Assembly: GCA_946611495.1 (NCBI GenBank) | Contig: CAMODR010000054.1 | Coordinates: 1 to 7,353, forward strand | Direction: 5' to 3' | Origin: an uncultured Methanobrevibacter sp. | GTDB lineage: Archaea; Methanobacteriota; Methanobacteria; Methanobacteriales; Methanobacteriaceae | DNA: 7,353 nucleotides | Shown here: one piece after another, positions 1 to 7,182 of the stretch | Layout: each line of letters begins with the position of its first letter | Numbering within the stretch: the stretch's first letter is position 1 | Position numbers and translations under genes: made by a program | The notes under the pieces: model-generated | Told to the model about the DNA's origin: nothing | What the model saw: the letters and a program-made list of their open reading frames with translations, nothing else | Database searches by the model: none

Positions 1-16
1 AAATTAAAGAAAATAG

Positions 17-2920
17 TTATTTTGCACTATTTTCTTCTACTAATTCTTTTGCATGAGCGGTTATATTTTCGCTTAAGACTTCATTTAAGAAGTTTCCTGT
101 GTATGTTCCTGATTTAGCGATTTCTTCAGGTGTTCCAGTAGCTATAACTTCTCCACCACCATCTCCACCTTCAGGTCCAAGGTCAATGATATAATCTGCT
201 GTTTTAATAACATCAAGATTGTGTTCAATTACAACAACTGAATTACCTGCATCAGTCAATCTATCTAAAACACTTAATAATCTCTTAATGTCATCAAAGT
301 GAAGACCTGTGGTCGGCTCATCTAAAATGTATAAAGTTTGGCCGGTACTGGTTTTAGAAAGTTCTTTAGCCAATTTAACCCTTTGAGCCTCTCCACCAGA
401 GAGAGTAGTAGCAGGCTGTCCAAGTTTAATATAACCTAATCCTACATCATATAATGTCTGTAATTTTCGAGCAACTTTTGGAACGTTTTCAAAGAATTCC
501 AAAGCTTCTTCTACAGTCATTTCTAAAACTTCATAAATATTTTTACCCTTATAACGAATGTCTAATGTTTCTTCGTTATATCTTTTACCTTTACAGACTT
601 CACAAGGCACATATACATCAGATAGGAAGTGCATTTCAATTTGTATGATTCCATCACCATAACAGGATTCGCATCTTCCTCCCTTTACATTGAAACTAAA
701 CCTTCCAGGTTTATATCCTCTTGCCTTAGCTTCAGGAGTTTCTGCAAATAGCTCTCTAATAGGAGTGAAAACACCTACATATGTTGCTGGATTGGAACGT
801 GGAGTTCTACCAATTGGTGTTTGGTCTATTCTTATGATCTTATCAATGTTTTCCACACCTTCAATAGAATCATGTTTTCCAGGATGCATATATTTCTTAT
901 TTATGATTGTTGATAATCCTTTGTATAATACCTGATTGATTAGGCTACTCTTACCAGAACCGCTTACTCCTGTAACGCAGGTAAATAATCCAAGTGGAAT
1001 GTCTATATCAACATTCTTTAGGTTATTTTCCCTTGCACCTTTTATTGTTAGGAATTTTCCATTTCCAGGTCGCCTATTCTCGCTTATTGGTATAACTTCT
1101 TTTCTTGATAAGTATCTTCCTGTAATGGACTCTTCAGATTCCATAATCTCTTCAGGAGTACCTTCAGCGATGATTTTACCTCCATGCTCTCCAGCGCCAG
1201 GGCCTATGTCTATTACATAGTCTGCAGATAATATGGTCTCTTCGTCGTGTTCCACAACAATTAAGGTATTTCCTATGTCTCTTAAGTGCTTTAAGGTTTC
1301 AATAAGCTTTACGTTATCCCTTTGATGAAGACCAATACTTGGCTCATCGAGAATATAAAGAACCCCAACTAAGCCTGAACCTATTTGGGTAGCTAATCTT
1401 ATTCTTTGAGCTTCACCACCAGATAATGTTCCAGAAGACCGGGACATGCTAATGTAGTCTAATCCCACATCAACTAAAAACTTTAAACGAGCCTTGATTT
1501 CCTTTAGAATTTCTTTTCCAATGTACATTTGTCTGTCTGTAAGCTCTAGTTCCTGGAAGAATTTATAGCTTTCCTTAATGGATAAGTCACATACGTCAAT
1601 GATTGACTTGTCACCAACAGTAACAGCCAATACTTCTGGACGTAGTCTTTTTCCTCCACAGACAGGACATTTCAAGTCACTCATGAATTTGGAGATATAA
1701 CTGCGGTTATAATTGGATTTGGTTTCAATATATAACCTTTCCATTCTTGTGATTACACCTTCAAATTTACGATTTACCCTATATGATCTGTTTCTTCTTT
1801 TAAAGTTAAATGCAACTTTCTCATTTGAACCATATAAGAGTATATCTTGATGTTTCTTGGATAAATCCTTAAATGGAGTATCCATGCTAAAGTTAAAGTG
1901 TTCTGCAACAGCTTTAAGCATTTGGAAATAATAATTCTCTTTTTTAGTTGACCTTGACCATGGAACTATTGCCCCTTCATTTAATGAAAGGTTTTTATTA
2001 GGTATGATAAGGTCTGGATTCATTTCCATTTTAGTTCCAATACCATTACATTCAGGGCATGCACCTTGAGGAGCATTAAAGGAAAACATTCTTGGAGTCA
2101 ATTCCTGAAAACTTATTCCACAATCTGTACATGCAAAGTCTTCAGAATATGTTTTCTCATACTCTATGTCTTCTCCTTCATCATTCCTTTTATTAAACAT
2201 TACAGTGACAAGACCTTCTGCAAAATTACAAGCGGTCTCTACAGAATCTGACAGTCTTCTTTGGAAGTCTATTCCTTCTCTAATTACAAGTCTGTCAACT
2301 ATTAAGTCTATGCTGTGCCTATAAGTTTTTGCAAGTTCTATATCCTCATCAAGTTCACGAATTTCTCCATCAATACGTGCTCTTACAAATCCTTTTTTTC
2401 TAAAGTCATCTAATATGTCCTTATGTTCCCCTTTCCTATCCTTAATTATAGGAGCCATTACATGAATCTTTAGCCCTTCTCCCTCTTCGATAATTGATTC
2501 TGTTATCTGTCCAATGGTTTGATGGGAGACTTCTTTTCCACAATTTGGACAATGTGGTATTCCTATTCTTGCATATAATAAACGTAAGTAATCATAGATT
2601 TCGGTAATGGTACCTACAGTTGATCTCGGATTGACTTTAGTTGTTTTTTGGTCAATTGAAATAGCTGGAGATAATCCTTCGATATAGTCAACTTCAGGCT
2701 TTTTCATCTGTCCTAAAAACTGTCTTGCATAAGCAGATAATGATTCTACATATCTGCGTTGCCCTTCTGCATAGATAGTGTCAAAAGCAAGTGTGGATTT
2801 ACCTGAACCACTTAATCCGGTAACTACAATAAATTGATCCCGTGGAATTGAAACATCTATATTTTGAAGGTTATGTTCTCTTCCACCCTTTAATATGATG
2901 TTTTTTCTTTCTGTACTCAT
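17..2920 (-). CDS. uvrA: UvrA, excinuclease ABC subunit A (967 aa)
   Basis: UvrA is the dimeric DNA-binding ATPase of nucleotide excision repair; with UvrB it finds bulky lesions, after which UvrC cuts. The sequence shows the full double-ABC layout. Numbered from the ATG at 2920: Walker [10 protein letters not shown] at 35-43, signature LSGGEAQRI at 499-507, Walker B ILDEP at 523-527, second Walker [10 protein letters not shown] at 651-659, second signature LSGGEAQRV at 840-848, second Walker B near 863-869. Zinc cysteines appear as CxxC pairs at 264/267 with 288/291 and at 750/753 with 773/776. Further pairs at 124/127 and 418/421 may hold another zinc. Length fits the family (about 940-970). 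A longer frame opens with GTG at 2929, but that GTG lies inside the AGGTGA ribosome binding site, so ATG at 2920 is preferred. Archaeal UvrABC is generally regarded as acquired from bacteria. uvrB and uvrC are not in this window. The gene has its own long upstream spacer. Confidence 0.97.
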   Translation of the reverse strand: MSTERKNIILKGGREHNLQNIDVSIPRDQFIVVTGLSGSGKSTLAFDTIYAEGQRRYVESLSAYARQFLGQMKKPEVDYIEGLSPAISIDQKTTKVNPRSTVGTITEIYDYLRLLYARIGIPHCPNCGKEVSHQTIGQITESIIEEGEGLKIHVMAPIIKDRKGEHKDILDDFRKKGFVRARIDGEIRELDEDIELAKTYRHSIDLIVDRLVIREGIDFQRRLSDSVETACNFAEGLVTVMFNKRNDEGEDIEYEKTYSEDFACTDCGISFQELTPRMFSFNAPQGACPECNGIGTKMEMNPDLIIPNKNLSLNEGAIVPWSRSTKKENYYFQMLKAVAEHFNFSMDTPFKDLSKKHQDILLYGSNEKVAFNFKRRNRSYRVNRKFEGVITRMERLYIETKSNYNRSYISKFMSDLKCPVCGGKRLRPEVLAVTVGDKSIIDVCDLSIKESYKFFQELELTDRQMYIGKEILKEIKARLKFLVDVGLDYISMSRSSGTLSGGEAQRIRLATQIGSGLVGVLYILDEPSIGLHQRDNVKLIETLKHLRDIGNTLIVVEHDEETILSADYVIDIGPGAGEHGGKIIAEGTPEEIMESEESITGRYLSRKEVIPISENRRPGNGKFLTIKGARENNLKNVDIDIPLGLFTCVTGVSGSGKSSLINQVLYKGLSTIINKKYMHPGKHDSIEGVENIDKIIRIDQTPIGRTPRSNPATYVGVFTPIRELFAETPEAKARGYKPGRFSFNVKGGRCESCYGDGIIQIEMHFLSDVYVPCEVCKGKRYNEETLDIRYKGKNIYEVLEMTVEEALEFFENVPKVARKLQTLYDVGLGYIKLGQPATTLSGGEAQRVKLAKELSKTSTGQTLYILDEPTTGLHFDDIKRLLSVLDRLTDAGNSVVVIEHNLDVIKTADYIIDLGPEGGDGGGEVIATGTPEEIAKSGTYTGNFLNEVLSENITAHAKELVEENSAK

Positions 2921-2925
2921 TATTT

Positions 2926-2931
2926 TCACCT
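2926..2931 (-). promoter_or_regulatory. Ribosome binding site of uvrA
   Basis: On the minus strand AGGTGA stands five bases before the ATG at 2920. It matches the complement of the archaeal 16S rRNA 3' end. It contains the in-frame GTG at 2929 that would otherwise be read as a start, so it decides the start in favour of the ATG. Confidence 0.8.
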
Positions 2932-3024
2932 AGAAAAAGAAAAATTTATTCATAAATTATTATTACTAATATTAAATTCTTTAAATCTTAGAATTTTTTT
3001 AAATTATTTATTAATATATTTATT

Positions 3025-3034
3025 TTTATATAAA
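3025..3034 (-). promoter_or_regulatory. Candidate TATA box for uvrA (proximal)
   Basis: TTTATATAAA is a perfect palindrome, so by itself it has no direction; its use for uvrA is inferred from position. A start about 25 bases downstream on the minus strand would fall near 3005 and give a leader of roughly 80 bases. The whole region is AT-rich, so chance matches are expected. A second candidate lies near 3148-3156. Confidence 0.35.
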
Positions 3035-3124
3035 TATACTAAGCGAGAGCATTTGAAAACTATTCTGTTTTAAAGCCATCTAATTATCATGTATTTGATT
3101 TTAAACAATTGTTTTTATTTATAC

Positions 3125-3140
3125 AAACTAATATTAGTTT
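3125..3140. repeat. Perfect 16-bp palindrome upstream of uvrA
   Basis: AAACTAATATTAGTTT is identical to its reverse complement. It lies directly downstream, in the uvrA direction, of the TATA-like element at 3148-3156. A bound repressor would block initiation there. An operator role is inferred only. Palindromes of this length occur by chance at modest frequency in such AT-rich DNA. Confidence 0.5.
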
Positions 3141-3147
3141 CACTTAA

Positions 3148-3156
3148 TATATAAAA
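3148..3156 (-). promoter_or_regulatory. Alternative TATA-like element upstream of uvrA (distal)
   Basis: The minus strand reads TTTTATATA, a good archaeal TATA match. Initiation would fall near 3125, inside or at the edge of the perfect palindrome at 3125-3140, and would give a leader of about 200 bases. The same bases on the plus strand (AATATATAAAAG) also look like a TATA box, but no plus-strand gene follows. Confidence 0.25.
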
Positions 3157-3299
3157 GTAATGATTTTATTATCTTTTTAAATAATATTTAAAAAAATGTA
3201 AATGTTAATTTATTTTTTTAAATATCAAGTTAAAAGTTTTAAAAAATAGTATTGATCTTAGTTAATCAATAAAAAAATAAGTAAATGAATGATAAGTCT

Positions 3300-3346
3300 T
3301 AAAATTAGTAAAAATAAAGAATTAATTAAAAAATAAAAATAAAAAA
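3300..3346 (-). terminator. T-rich terminator region after htpX
   Basis: Immediately after the htpX stop the minus strand has several runs of four to six T separated by one or a few bases. Oligo-T without a stable hairpin is the usual archaeal termination signal. It is the first dense set of T-runs after any gene in the series rfcS, rfcL, htpX. Confidence 0.5.
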
Positions 3347-3348
3347 GA

Positions 3349-4314
3349 TTAGTTCATATCAGCTAATCTTTTTATTCTCTTAAGCATATCTGGGTGTGTA
3401 GAAAGCAATTCCATCATCTTGCTAGATCCAGAAACTTTAATTTGATTGTTTCTTAATAGATCTAACTCTTCTTTGCTAATGACTCCATCCTTATTGAAAT
3501 CTATTTGAGATAAGTCATTTATTTCGTTTCTAGCATTTGAAATGTCAGTCAAGAAGAATGCTTTAGTACCTTCAACATCTTTAATTTCTTGGTTAGGAAC
3601 TCTTGCAGCACCATATACAAGCTTATAAAGAGCAGAAGCTAATTTTTCTGGTTGGCATCCAAGCTCTACACTTCCTGCATCTGCATAATATTCTCTTATT
3701 CTTGAGATGAACAATACAATCAATTGGCCTAAGATATAAGCGAATAAAGCGATTATTCCTAAGATTGCGCCTCCATTGTCATTATCTCCCCCACCTCCTG
3801 AAAACATTAGTGAGAATGATATGTAATAGCAAATCAATGGAATTGCACTTACAATAGTTGTTATAGCCATGTCATTATGCTTAATATGGGATATTTCATG
3901 TCCTAAAACCGCTTTTAGTTCATCATGGTCTAGTAGCCCTAAAATTCCTCTTGTTACACATACATGGCCACTTCGTTTAGACCTTCCATATGCAAATGCA
4001 TTAGGAACCATAGTGTTGGAAATTCCCACTTTAGGTTTTGGAATATTTGCCGCTAAAGCAAGCTCTTCAACTATTTGGTGCAATTCAGGTGCTTCAGCCT
4101 CTGATAATTGATGAACTCCCATAGAGCTTTCTACAATCTTTGGACCGAATATGTATTGCAGGAATAATACAAAAAGTCCTGAAATTGCATAAAATCCATA
4201 GAATCCTCTAAATCCTAAGAAGTTACCTGCAAGCATGATCAATACATAAACTAAACCAAACATTACAAGCATAGAAAACCATAATCTTAATTTGAGTTTC
4301 CATGTCCCTTTCAT
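3349..4314 (-). CDS. htpX: HtpX-type M48B membrane zinc metalloprotease with an EF-hand-like loop (321 aa)
   Basis: HtpX proteases sit in the cytoplasmic membrane with a cytosolic active site and degrade damaged or misfolded membrane proteins. The HEISH motif (H139, E140, H143) supplies two zinc ligands and the catalytic glutamate, and EYYAD at 208-212 supplies the third ligand, E208. A family STHP motif lies at 305-308. Hydrophobic segments near 11-33, 39-57, 150-172 and 183-204 fit the usual membrane topology, with a Gly/Asp/Asn-rich loop at 173-182 between the last two. Residues 272-283 form D-F-N-K-D-G-V-I-S-K-E-E, matching a 12-residue EF-hand loop; this lies between the EYYAD helix and STHP and is discussed as a finding. 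The ATG at 4314 follows GGAG. The gene lies 98 bases downstream of rfcL and may be read partly from upstream. A TATA-like AATATAAAAT at 4381-4390 could also serve it. Confidence 0.93.
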   Translation of the reverse strand: MKGTWKLKLRLWFSMLVMFGLVYVLIMLAGNFLGFRGFYGFYAISGLFVLFLQYIFGPKIVESSMGVHQLSEAEAPELHQIVEELALAANIPKPKVGISNTMVPNAFAYGRSKRSGHVCVTRGILGLLDHDELKAVLGHEISHIKHNDMAITTIVSAIPLICYYISFSLMFSGGGGDNDNGGAILGIIALFAYILGQLIVLFISRIREYYADAGSVELGCQPEKLASALYKLVYGAARVPNQEIKDVEGTKAFFLTDISNARNEINDLSQIDFNKDGVISKEELDLLRNNQIKVSGSSKMMELLSTHPDMLKRIKRLADMN

Positions 4315-4320
4315 ATTATA

Positions 4321-4327
4321 ACTCCTT
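4321..4327 (-). promoter_or_regulatory. Ribosome binding site of htpX
   Basis: The minus strand reads AAGGAGT, six bases before the ATG at 4314. It is a strong site at normal spacing and supports this start. Confidence 0.75.
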
Positions 4328-4351
4328 TTTTTGATTATTTATTTATTAATT

Positions 4352-4379
4352 TTAATTTAATTAATTTAATTAATTTAAT
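4352..4379. repeat. Tandem 9-bp repeat in the rfcL-htpX spacer
   Basis: TAATTTAAT occurs three times in direct succession at 4353-4361, 4362-4370 and 4371-4379, with the period holding for one further base on the left. It lies in the probable htpX leader or core promoter. The unit is made only of A and T and is itself partly self-complementary. Replication slippage is the simplest origin. Confidence 0.7.
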
Positions 4380-4380
4380 A

Positions 4381-4390
4381 ATTTTATATT
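4381..4390 (-). promoter_or_regulatory. Candidate TATA box for htpX
   Basis: The minus strand reads AATATAAAAT. A start about 25 bases downstream would lie near 4360, inside the 9-bp repeats, with a leader of about 45 bases. The match is weak in such AT-rich DNA. Confidence 0.3.
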
Positions 4391-4412
4391 GAATTATTTA
4401 ATAATGAGATGT

Positions 4413-6002
4413 TTAAAAGCTAAATAAGGTGGTCTGGCCTTTTTCCAGTTTTTCTTCCTTAGGCTTTTCTTCTATAAGTTCATCTTCATTGTTTTTATTA
4501 TTATCTTTTGATTTATCCTTCTTATTTTTATTTAATTTTGATTTAGAATTATCTAAAGAGAATTCACTAGCAATGGCATCCAATTCATCATCAGATATGT
4601 CATTAAAATCATCTTTAATTGTCATTCCTGCATCATATTCATCATTGACTAAACTATTATCATCAGATAAATCATTTTGATTTGGAATATTAGCATAAAT
4701 TCCTTGTTTTATGCTGTTTCTCCATTCTTCTTTTTCCTCTTCACGCATTTCAGCTTTTACCTTTTCCATGGCTGTGCAAACTTTTTTAGGAATCTTTTTC
4801 TTTCTGAATCTTTTTATTTCATCATCTTCAAGCTCTAAAAAGTCAGAAATCTCCCAAGCAGTCACATCATCTTCAAACATTATCTCAAAATATGGGAAAA
4901 CAGTGTATGCCACTTGAAGAGAAATGTGCATTTTCTCTTCCATCTTTGAAGCTATCCTATCCCTTAAGGCTCTTTGGCCACGGGATCTTCCCATTAGACT
5001 AAATGCCATTGGTCCTGTAACCCTTGTGAATTTCTTATATGTTTGCTTTTTGGATAAGGCAACGCCTGGACCCATAAAGTCTGATGCATATCTCCAGTAG
5101 CCATAGTTTCTGCTGGATCTTGCTCTTCCAAAGTAGAGATCAGCTTGAGAAATCATCTCATATGCATCTTTAATTTCCTTATTATTTTCATATTCACGAG
5201 GAATGTTTTCTGCAATGTATTCCATAAGCAATGTAGGGTCCTCATTATTTTCCCTTAATGATCTTTTCACATTAATCGGATTTGTGCTTTTCAACACTCT
5301 TGTAACTGTATCAATGACACTTGCAGTATTGTCCTTTTGGCCAGTTGTATCAAGAGTCTCTTCAGTCAGTTCCCCTCCATTTTCAACTAAAGCCTGCAAT
5401 GTATTGATTGCAGAACGTAAATCTCCGCTGGACCTTTTTGAAAGCTTTAGGAGAACATCCGGGTCAACTTCAATCTCCTCATTTTTTAAAACTACATCAC
5501 GAAGGAACTTGTTTATTGTAGGTGCTCTAATCTTATCCATTTTAATAACTTGACAGTTCTTTTTCATGGTTGTCAATTTAGAGCTGTAAAAATCATTAGC
5601 CATCATTACAATAGGCTGCTTGCTTTCCTTGATGATTTTATTTAAAGCCTTGGTTCCGCCTCTGTCATTAGTTCCATGGATACCGTCAACCTCGTCCATT
5701 ATTATCAGTTTTCTGTTTTCTCCAAATAATGATCTGGTTGAGGCAGATTCTCCTATGGTGCTCATCAATAAGTCGTGGGAACGCTTATCACTTGCATTAA
5801 GCTCAATATGTTCACTAAATTCGTTTGCTATAATATGTGCTATAGTGGTCTTTCCTGTTCCAGCAGGACCTATTAACAAGAGAGGCTTTTGAGGATTTCC
5901 GTTTTGCCATGCTTCTAGCCAGTCCTCTATGACCTTTTTTTGTTTATTGTTACCGACAACTTCCTTAAATGTCTTTGGTCGGTACTTATCTACCCATAAC
6001 AT
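4413..6002 (-). CDS. rfcL: Replication factor C large subunit, clamp loader (529 aa)
   Basis: RfcL and four RfcS copies form the archaeal clamp loader that opens PCNA and places it on primed DNA. The AAA+ core is clear: [12 protein letters not shown] at the N-terminus, Walker A GPAGTGKT at 45-52, Walker B IIMDEVD at 100-106, sensor 1 around N136, and sensor 2 GDLRSAIN at 193-200. The arginine-finger motif SRC of small subunits is replaced by KNC at 148-150, as expected for the large subunit, which sits at the open end of the ring. The collar domain runs to about 435. After it comes a low-complexity tail (about 441-522) rich in Asp, Asn, Ser, Lys and Glu. The extreme C-terminus QTTLFSF (523-529) is a PCNA-interacting peptide. 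The ATG at 6002 has an AGGT site seven bases upstream. rfcS lies 87 bases upstream on the same strand, the same pairing as in Methanothermobacter. No T-run follows the gene, so transcription may run into htpX. Confidence 0.97.
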   Translation of the reverse strand: MLWVDKYRPKTFKEVVGNNKQKKVIEDWLEAWQNGNPQKPLLLIGPAGTGKTTIAHIIANEFSEHIELNASDKRSHDLLMSTIGESASTRSLFGENRKLIIMDEVDGIHGTNDRGGTKALNKIIKESKQPIVMMANDFYSSKLTTMKKNCQVIKMDKIRAPTINKFLRDVVLKNEEIEVDPDVLLKLSKRSSGDLRSAINTLQALVENGGELTEETLDTTGQKDNTASVIDTVTRVLKSTNPINVKRSLRENNEDPTLLMEYIAENIPREYENNKEIKDAYEMISQADLYFGRARSSRNYGYWRYASDFMGPGVALSKKQTYKKFTRVTGPMAFSLMGRSRGQRALRDRIASKMEEKMHISLQVAYTVFPYFEIMFEDDVTAWEISDFLELEDDEIKRFRKKKIPKKVCTAMEKVKAEMREEEKEEWRNSIKQGIYANIPNQNDLSDDNSLVNDEYDAGMTIKDDFNDISDDELDAIASEFSLDNSKSKLNKNKKDKSKDNNKNNEDELIEEKPKEEKLEKGQTTLFSF

Positions 6003-6006
6003 AATC

Positions 6007-6025
6007 TTAACCTAAATATCAAAAT
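6007..6025 (-). repeat. 19-bp direct repeat, copy next to rfcL
   Basis: In transcription sense this copy reads ATTTTGATATTTAGGTTAA. Its AGGT (6010-6013) is the probable rfcL ribosome binding site, seven bases before the ATG. Together with neighbouring bases it could form an AAATAT/ATATTT stem with a four-base loop (6014-6029) just upstream of that site. An identical copy begins 37 bases further upstream. Confidence 0.85.
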
Positions 6026-6043
6026 ATTTATTCTTTTATGATT

Positions 6044-6062
6044 TTAACCTAAATATCAAAAT
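6044..6062 (-). repeat. 19-bp direct repeat, upstream copy
   Basis: This copy is identical over 19 bases to the one at 6007-6025. It carries the same AGGT, but the bases that correspond to the rfcL start codon read ATA here, so it does not obviously start a protein. It looks like a duplicated translation-initiation region or a paired binding site. Confidence 0.85.
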
Positions 6063-6089
6063 TTAATATCTTTAAAATTTTTATTTAAA

Positions 6090-7034
6090 TTATAAGAATT
6101 TAGCAAGTAAAGCTTCTAATTGGATTCTTGGATTTGCACCTTCTCTGATTCTAAAGTCAGTGTCTGCAATTGCTCCAATCAATTCCATATAGACTTCACC
6201 ACTCATTTTCCCATCCATAACCCTTGCAGAAACGTCTTGGTATATTTGATTTACCATATCCTCTCCGCTGGTACCTTGAAGAATCATAACATCTCTTAAT
6301 ATGTTACGGGATTCCATGAATTTGCCTCTTAAAGCAGCATCGACCATTTGCTTGATTTCTTGAGGTTTTGCTTTAGTTACAACTTCATAAACATGATCTT
6401 CTGTAATGCTTCCAGTTGATGCAGCTGATTGCAACATGTTTACAGACTTACGCATGTCCCCTTCACCGAAAAGGACTATTGTGTTGATTGCCTCTTCCTC
6501 ATAGTCACAGCCTTCCGCTTCAGCAATGTATTTTAATCTTTCAGCAATCTCTTCTGCTTTAATAGGTGCAAATCTGAATATAGCACATCTTGATTGGATT
6601 GGATCGATTATCTTTGATGAATAGTTACATGAAAGGATAAATGAAGCGGTTTTGGTATACATTTCCATTTCACGTCTTAATGCATGTTGAGCATCTTTAG
6701 TCATATTGTCCACTTCATCTAAGAAGATTATTCTAAATGGAGCTCCAACAGGTTTTAGACGACAGAAATTCTTAATGTTTGTTCTTACTGTATCGATACC
6801 TCTTGCATCAGAAGCATTCAATTCCAAGAAGTTTTGTCTCCAGTAGTCTCCTAATATTGCCTTTACAAGTGCAAGTGCTGAGGTTGTTTTCCCTACACCT
6901 GCAGGACCAGTAAACATTAAATTCGGCATACTGCCTTGATCAACATATTTCTTTAGGCTTCCTACGATATGCTTTTGTCCTACAACATCATCTAAAGTTT
7001 GCGGTCTGTACTTTTCTACCCAAGGTCCTAACAT
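6090..7034 (-). CDS. rfcS: Replication factor C small subunit, clamp loader (314 aa)
   Basis: RfcS is the ATPase subunit present in several copies in the archaeal clamp loader; ATP binding opens PCNA and hydrolysis releases it on DNA. Numbered from the ATG at 7034, the protein begins [14 protein letters not shown]. It has Walker [10 protein letters not shown] at 43-51, Walker B FLDEVD at 104-109, sensor 1 LSCN ending at N137, the arginine finger SRC at 148-150, sensor 2 GDMRKS at 192-197, and a C-terminal collar domain. The length matches the family (about 315-330). No intein interrupts the Walker A region, unlike RfcS of some other methanogens. An upstream in-frame GTG at 7043 would add three residues, but it lies inside the probable ribosome binding site, so ATG at 7034 is preferred. 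rfcL follows after 87 bases. Confidence 0.97.
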   Translation of the reverse strand: MLGPWVEKYRPQTLDDVVGQKHIVGSLKKYVDQGSMPNLMFTGPAGVGKTTSALALVKAILGDYWRQNFLELNASDARGIDTVRTNIKNFCRLKPVGAPFRIIFLDEVDNMTKDAQHALRREMEMYTKTASFILSCNYSSKIIDPIQSRCAIFRFAPIKAEEIAERLKYIAEAEGCDYEEEAINTIVLFGEGDMRKSVNMLQSAASTGSITEDHVYEVVTKAKPQEIKQMVDAALRGKFMESRNILRDVMILQGTSGEDMVNQIYQDVSARVMDGKMSGEVYMELIGAIADTDFRIREGANPRIQLEALLAKFL

Positions 7035-7038
7035 AATA

Positions 7039-7044
7039 ATCACT
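7039..7044 (-). promoter_or_regulatory. Ribosome binding site of rfcS
   Basis: The minus strand reads AGTGAT, one base from the ideal GGTGAT, four bases before the ATG at 7034. It contains the GTG at 7043 that could be mistaken for the start. Confidence 0.65.
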
Positions 7045-7089
7045 TAAATCTTGTTATTTTTAACTGTTAAACTTAATTTTAGTTTATTT

Positions 7090-7102
7090 CTGCATAAAGC
7101 AG
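7090..7102. repeat. Short inverted repeat in the probable rfcS leader
   Basis: CTGC and GCAG flank a five-base loop. It stands out because the surrounding DNA is nearly all A and T. If rfcS transcription starts near 7110, this hairpin would be at the 5' end of the mRNA. Its role is unknown. Confidence 0.45.
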
Positions 7103-7125
7103 TTATTTATCATTATTCGGCTCTT

Positions 7126-7140
7126 AAATCAATATTTATA
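7126..7140 (-). promoter_or_regulatory. Candidate rfcS promoter element, one arm of a 15-bp inverted repeat
   Basis: The minus strand reads TATAAATATTGATTT, starting with a TATA-like TATAAATA. Initiation near 7110 would give rfcS a leader of about 75 bases. The identical sequence occurs on the plus strand at 7218-7232. Another TATA-like TATATAAA lies at 7155-7162 and could be used instead. Confidence 0.4.
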
Positions 7141-7182
7141 TTATTTTTTATTTATTTATATATTTATTTTATTTATTTTTTT

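Larger units (their letters stand above)
2921..3348. other. AT-rich spacer between htpX and uvrA
   Basis: This 428-base region holds no convincing gene. Its htpX-proximal part (about 3300-3346) is full of T-runs on the minus strand and probably ends htpX transcription. The middle contains inverted repeats at 3056-3071, 3103-3114 and 3125-3140 that share AAAC/GTTT ends, plus two TATA-like elements. A patch of higher GC around 3038-3095 includes a 17-codon open frame without a clear ribosome binding site. No tRNA, rRNA or recognised ncRNA is seen. Confidence 0.7.
6003..6089. other. rfcS-rfcL spacer
   Basis: This 87-base gap is AT-rich and has no clear terminator on the minus strand. It contains two copies of a 19-bp direct repeat and a weak TATA-like ATTTAAAT near 6083-6090. 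Co-transcription of rfcS and rfcL is likely but a second promoter is not excluded. Confidence 0.6.

Noticed and set aside
454..1220. Three plus-strand open frames (454-648, 690-935, 936-1220)
   Set aside because: They lie entirely antisense to uvrA, whose protein motifs are unmistakable, and their translations show no recognisable domain.
2066..2251. Plus-strand open frame of 61 codons
   Set aside because: Antisense shadow of uvrA, with a biased hydrophobic translation and no family match that I can see.
3144..3200. Plus-strand TATA-like element followed by short ATG frames, considered as a small RNA or peptide gene
   Set aside because: The only frame is six codons, there is no ribosome binding site and no structured RNA, and TATA matches are common here by chance.
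2930..3348. CRISPR array or leader, because of the AT-rich spacer with short repeats
   Set aside because: The repeats are short palindromes with unequal spacing; there are no regular 25-37 bp repeats separated by unique spacers, and no cas gene is nearby.
3869..4111. Plus-strand open frame of 80 codons
   Set aside because: Antisense to htpX over the HEISH region, so a shadow.
4393..4405. Small inverted repeat ATTATT-T-AATAAT after rfcL, considered as a hairpin terminator
   Set aside because: It is all A and T with no T-run after it, so it would be unstable, and such repeats are expected by chance.
4429..5892. Four plus-strand open frames, including Ser/Leu-rich ones at 4429-4680 and 5203-5553
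   Set aside because: All are antisense to rfcL. The Ser/Phe/Leu-rich translations come from reading Glu/Lys/Asp codons backward.
6880..6910. Intein in RfcS at the Walker A site, as known in some methanogens
   Set aside because: The Walker A motif GPAGVGKTT is continuous and the gene has the normal uninterrupted length.
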